Origin: Armatimonadota bacterium
GTDB lineage: Bacteria; Armatimonadota; SYMT01
NCBI GenBank assembly: GCA_020696885.1
Contig: JAJFMS010000144.1
Location: forward strand, 1-7,469
DNA length: 7,469 nucleotides
Direction: 5' to 3'
Both the position numbers and the translations under genes were made by a program. Each line of letters starts with the position of its first letter. The first letter of the stretch is position 1. The notes beneath the pieces are model-generated. The model did not search any database, was not told where the DNA came from, and worked only from the letters and a program-made list of their open reading frames with translations. Below, in pieces: positions 6,128-7,469 of the stretch.

Positions 6128-6703
6128 ATGGAGCTGACTGCCCCGAGCCCGGCCGCGGAGCTCCATCCGGACGTGCTGGAGGTCCTCATCTCCGAGGAGC
6201 AGCTCCGGCTCCGGGTGGCGGAGCTCGGCGCCGCCATCTCCCGCGACTACGCCGGCCGGGACCTCCACCTCGTCTGCGTGCTCCGTGGAGCGCTGCTGTT
6301 CGTGGCGGACCTGATGCGAGCGATCCGCGTGCCGCACTCCGTGGACTTCATCTCCATCTCCAGCTACGGCTCCGGCACCCGCTCCTCCGGCGTAGTCCGG
6401 ATCGTCAAGGACCTGGAAGACTCGATCGAGAGCCGCCACGTGCTGGTAGTGGAAGACATCGTAGACAGCGGGCTCACGCTCAGCTACCTCCTCAACCTCC
6501 TCCGCGACCGCAACGTGGCCTCGCTGGAGGTGTGCACGCTGCTGGACAAGCCCAACGCTCGCAAGGCTGATCTGGAGCCCCGGTACGTAGGCTTCGAAGT
6601 CCCCGAGGCGTTCGTGGTGGGATACGGGCTGGACTACAACCAGGGCTATCGCGGGCTGCCCTACATCGGCATCCTCAAGCCGGACGTCTACGGCGGCGGT
6701 TGA
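6128..6703 (+). CDS. hpt: Hypoxanthine(-guanine) phosphoribosyltransferase
   Basis: It transfers phosphoribose from PRPP to hypoxanthine or guanine, giving IMP or GMP, and so salvages purines in the cytoplasm. The 191-residue protein is near the family's usual 175-185, with about 10 extra N-terminal residues. The type I PRT fold markers are present: VLRG (51-54, pyrophosphate loop), the flexible loop SSYGSGTRSSG (78-88), the PRPP-binding VLVVEDIVDSGLT (105-117), LLDKPNARK (138-146) with the purine-contacting Lys141, and VPEAFVVGYGLDY (158-170). Acidic Glu109-Asp110 and Asp113 are as expected. The ATG lies 4 nt after the guaA stop with only a weak purine stretch upstream, so coupled translation is likely. 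Pairing with guaA makes sense because both feed the GMP pool. Hypoxanthine versus guanine preference cannot be read from the sequence. Confidence 0.96.
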   Translation: MELTAPSPAAELHPDVLEVLISEEQLRLRVAELGAAISRDYAGRDLHLVCVLRGALLFVADLMRAIRVPHSVDFISISSYGSGTRSSGVVRIVKDLEDSIESRHVLVVEDIVDSGLTLSYLLNLLRDRNVASLEVCTLLDKPNARKADLEPRYVGFEVPEAFVVGYGLDYNQGYRGLPYIGILKPDVYGGG

Positions 6704-6720
6704 CAGCAGGCGCCACCACG

Positions 6721-6826
6721 CCCGGCCGCGAGGGACTCATGGGTTTTGAGAAAATGGTGCCAGCCCGGCAGCGAGGGATTTGAAATCCCTCGCTGGGTGG
6801 CCTGCGGCCAGTCGTCCTCTGGACGA
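6721..6826. repeat. Intergenic palindrome cluster downstream of hpt
   Basis: The core is a 27-bp perfect palindrome at 6769-6795: CAGCGAGGGATTT and its reverse complement flank a single G. It can be extended by an imperfect outer GCCA/TGGC pairing. It is followed immediately by TGGCC-TGC-GGCCA (6798-6810) and TCGTCC-TCT-GGACGA (6812-6826), giving three successive hairpins in about 58 bp. An imperfect direct copy of the first arm (CCCGGCCGCGAGGGACT at 6721-6737 versus CCCGGCAGCGAGGGATT at 6764-6780) lies 43 bp upstream, and TTTTGAGAAAA sits between them (6744-6754). No T-tract follows, so it is not a standard intrinsic terminator. It could protect the guaA-hpt mRNA 3' end, or be a dispersed REP-like element. 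Confidence 0.65.
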
Positions 6827-6883
6827 GAGATCCTTCGACCCGAGCCTGCCGCGAGTGCCGCAGCAACCCCAGGGCTGATGAAG

Positions 6884-6940
6884 TATCCTCCGCCACTACT
6901 CCAGCACTCCACTACTCCAACACTCCTCACCCCCCTCTTC
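6884..6940 (+). repeat. C-rich, G-poor tandem repeat between hpt and rho (candidate rut site)
   Basis: Two 16-bp units (6894-6909 and 6910-6925) differ at one base and resolve into an 8-bp period: CACTACTC, CAGCACTC, CACTACTC, CAACACTC. I count 31 C and only 2 G (6892, 6904) in the 57 nt of 6884-6940. A transcript here would be unstructured and full of pyrimidine-C dinucleotides, the known preference of Rho's primary RNA-binding site. Position after the hpt stop and the hairpin cluster fits Rho-dependent ending of the guaA-hpt transcript. The role is inferred from composition alone. Confidence 0.6.
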
Positions 6941-6968
6941 GCCGCTCGCCCGACGACCTGGCGGTTTG

Positions 6969-6998
6969 TAGACACTCCCTTTGGGGGTATGTTAAGCT
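6969..6998 (+). promoter_or_regulatory. Candidate promoter of rho
   Basis: TAGACA (6969-6974, 5 of 6 to TTGACA) is 18 bp from TAAGCT (6993-6998), preceded by TG at 6990-6991 as an extended -10. An alternative reading is TTGTAG (6966-6971), 16 bp, TATGTT (6988-6993). Either gives a start near 7000-7006 and a leader of roughly 145 nt. It is the only promoter-like patch in the 445-bp gap before rho. Confidence 0.5.
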
Positions 6999-7004
6999 GA
7001 CTCC

Positions 7005-7148
7005 TGGCGAAGCACGCGTCACGCGCTGCTGTACCGATCCCACAACCCCCGCCCCGCTTTGCCATCGGTTCCGTCCGCCCCTCGGATCCCCTCGCAGTAC
7101 CGGGAAACCGGTGCGGACCGCTCATCCCCGCCCACCCCTCGCCCACAC
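7005..7148 (+). promoter_or_regulatory. Long C-rich rho leader with a GAAA-capped hairpin
   Basis: The stretch between the predicted start site and the rho ATG contains no gene. It holds two C-rich, G-poor tracts (about 7037-7058 and 7121-7148) flanking a hairpin at 7097-7114. In the hairpin GTACCGG pairs with CCGGTGC (one T-G wobble) around a GAAA tetraloop of the stable GNRA class. In E. coli, rho is known to be autoregulated by Rho-dependent termination in its leader; this arrangement could serve the same feedback, but that is inference. No Shine-Dalgarno precedes the ATG at 7149. Confidence 0.45.
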
Positions 7149-7469
7149 ATGGAATCCATGGAACTCGCTGAACTCGAATCCAAGACTGTAGAGGAGCTGC
7201 AGGAGATCGCCCGCGGCCTGGAGATCGAGGAGATCGACCGGCTGCGCAAGCATGACCTCACCTTCAAGATCCTGCAGACACAGGCGGAATCCAGCGGCCT
7301 GATTTACGGCCAGGGCGTGCTCGAGATCCTTCCGGACGGCTGGGGCTTCCTTCGCCACGATAACTTTGCTCCCGCGCCCGACGACATTTATGTGTCGCAA
7401 TCGCAGATCAAGCGGTTCGGGCTGCGCACCGGGGATTGGGTGAGTGGACAGGTACGCCCGCCCAAGGAA
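7149..7469 (+). CDS. rho: Transcription termination factor Rho, N-terminal part
   Basis: Rho is the hexameric RNA-dependent ATPase/translocase that ends transcription at C-rich unstructured RNA. The 107 visible codons run off the window, so the ATPase domain is not seen. Residues 4-47 form the helical Rho N-terminal domain (MELAELESKTVEELQEIARG, then IDRLRKHDLTFKIL). Residues 54-107 are the cold-shock-like primary RNA-binding domain: GQGVLEILPDGWGFLR with the RNP1-like DGWGFLR (63-69), DDIYVSQSQIKRFGLRTGDW (78-97) with RNP2-like DDIYVS, and SGQVRPPKE. This is close to the E. coli protein, with no insertion between the two domains, unlike actinobacterial Rho. ATG 7149 is taken as the start. 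ATG 7158 aligns better with E. coli Met1 and has GGA 4 nt upstream, so it is a real alternative. Confidence 0.95.
   Translation, partial: MESMELAELESKTVEELQEIARGLEIEEIDRLRKHDLTFKILQTQAESSGLIYGQGVLEILPDGWGFLRHDNFAPAPDDIYVSQSQIKRFGLRTGDWVSGQVRPPKE

Noticed and set aside
4564..6237. 557-residue minus-strand open frame opposite guaA
   Set aside because: His/Ala/Leu-rich mirror of guaA codons with no recognisable domain; guaA on the plus strand has every catalytic motif.
6769..6795. Intrinsic terminator for guaA-hpt
   Set aside because: The stem is strong but no T-tract follows it on either strand, so only a repeat is called.
6688..7146. 152-residue minus-strand open frame in the hpt-rho gap
   Set aside because: It is made of translated palindromes and C-rich repeats and shows no domain pattern.

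Overview
The window comes from a high-GC bacterial chromosome. It carries mostly housekeeping genes, with an unusual amount of structured or repetitive intergenic DNA between them. A deep-branching, probably Gram-negative-type lineage such as Armatimonadota would fit the high GC, the long N-terminally extended dihydropteroate synthase and the small intergenic palindromes and C-rich repeats. No marker gene settles the phylum, so this is a weak guess.

Layout: a leftward gene fragment for a secreted or membrane-anchored protein (1-335) diverges from a rightward two-gene unit. That unit holds a tetratricopeptide repeat (TPR) protein (573-1811) and dihydropteroate synthase, folP (1816-2985, GTG start, 4-nt gap). 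A pyrimidine-only-type 9-bp tandem repeat follows the folP stop. Next is a gene of a widespread family of unknown function (3222-3995), which overlaps tail-to-tail by 28 bp with a small leftward two-helix membrane protein (3968-4288). A palindromic intergenic element (4419-4470) precedes guaA (4579-6123) and hpt (6128-6703), a purine unit with a 4-nt gap. A 445-bp gap follows, holding a cluster of three hairpins, a very C-rich and G-poor tandem repeat, a promoter and a leader with a GAAA-capped hairpin. The window ends in the first 107 codons of the transcription termination factor gene rho.

Functionally, GuaA (XMP to GMP) and Hpt (salvage of hypoxanthine/guanine to IMP/GMP) cooperate in guanine nucleotide supply, and FolP makes the folate precursor dihydropteroate. 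The TPR protein has eight exactly 34-residue repeats and a C-terminal tail resembling the Os1348/NHLP leader-like module, so it is the least ordinary protein here. Promoters upstream of the TPR gene, the 3222 gene and rho can each be read with an extended -10 (TGnTA). The guaA -10 lies so close to its ATG that the transcript may be leaderless.

I see no complete novel defence or mobile system. The most interesting material is the TPR-NHLP-like fusion, the C-rich tracts before rho and after folP (candidate Rho-loading sites), and the palindromic intergenic elements.
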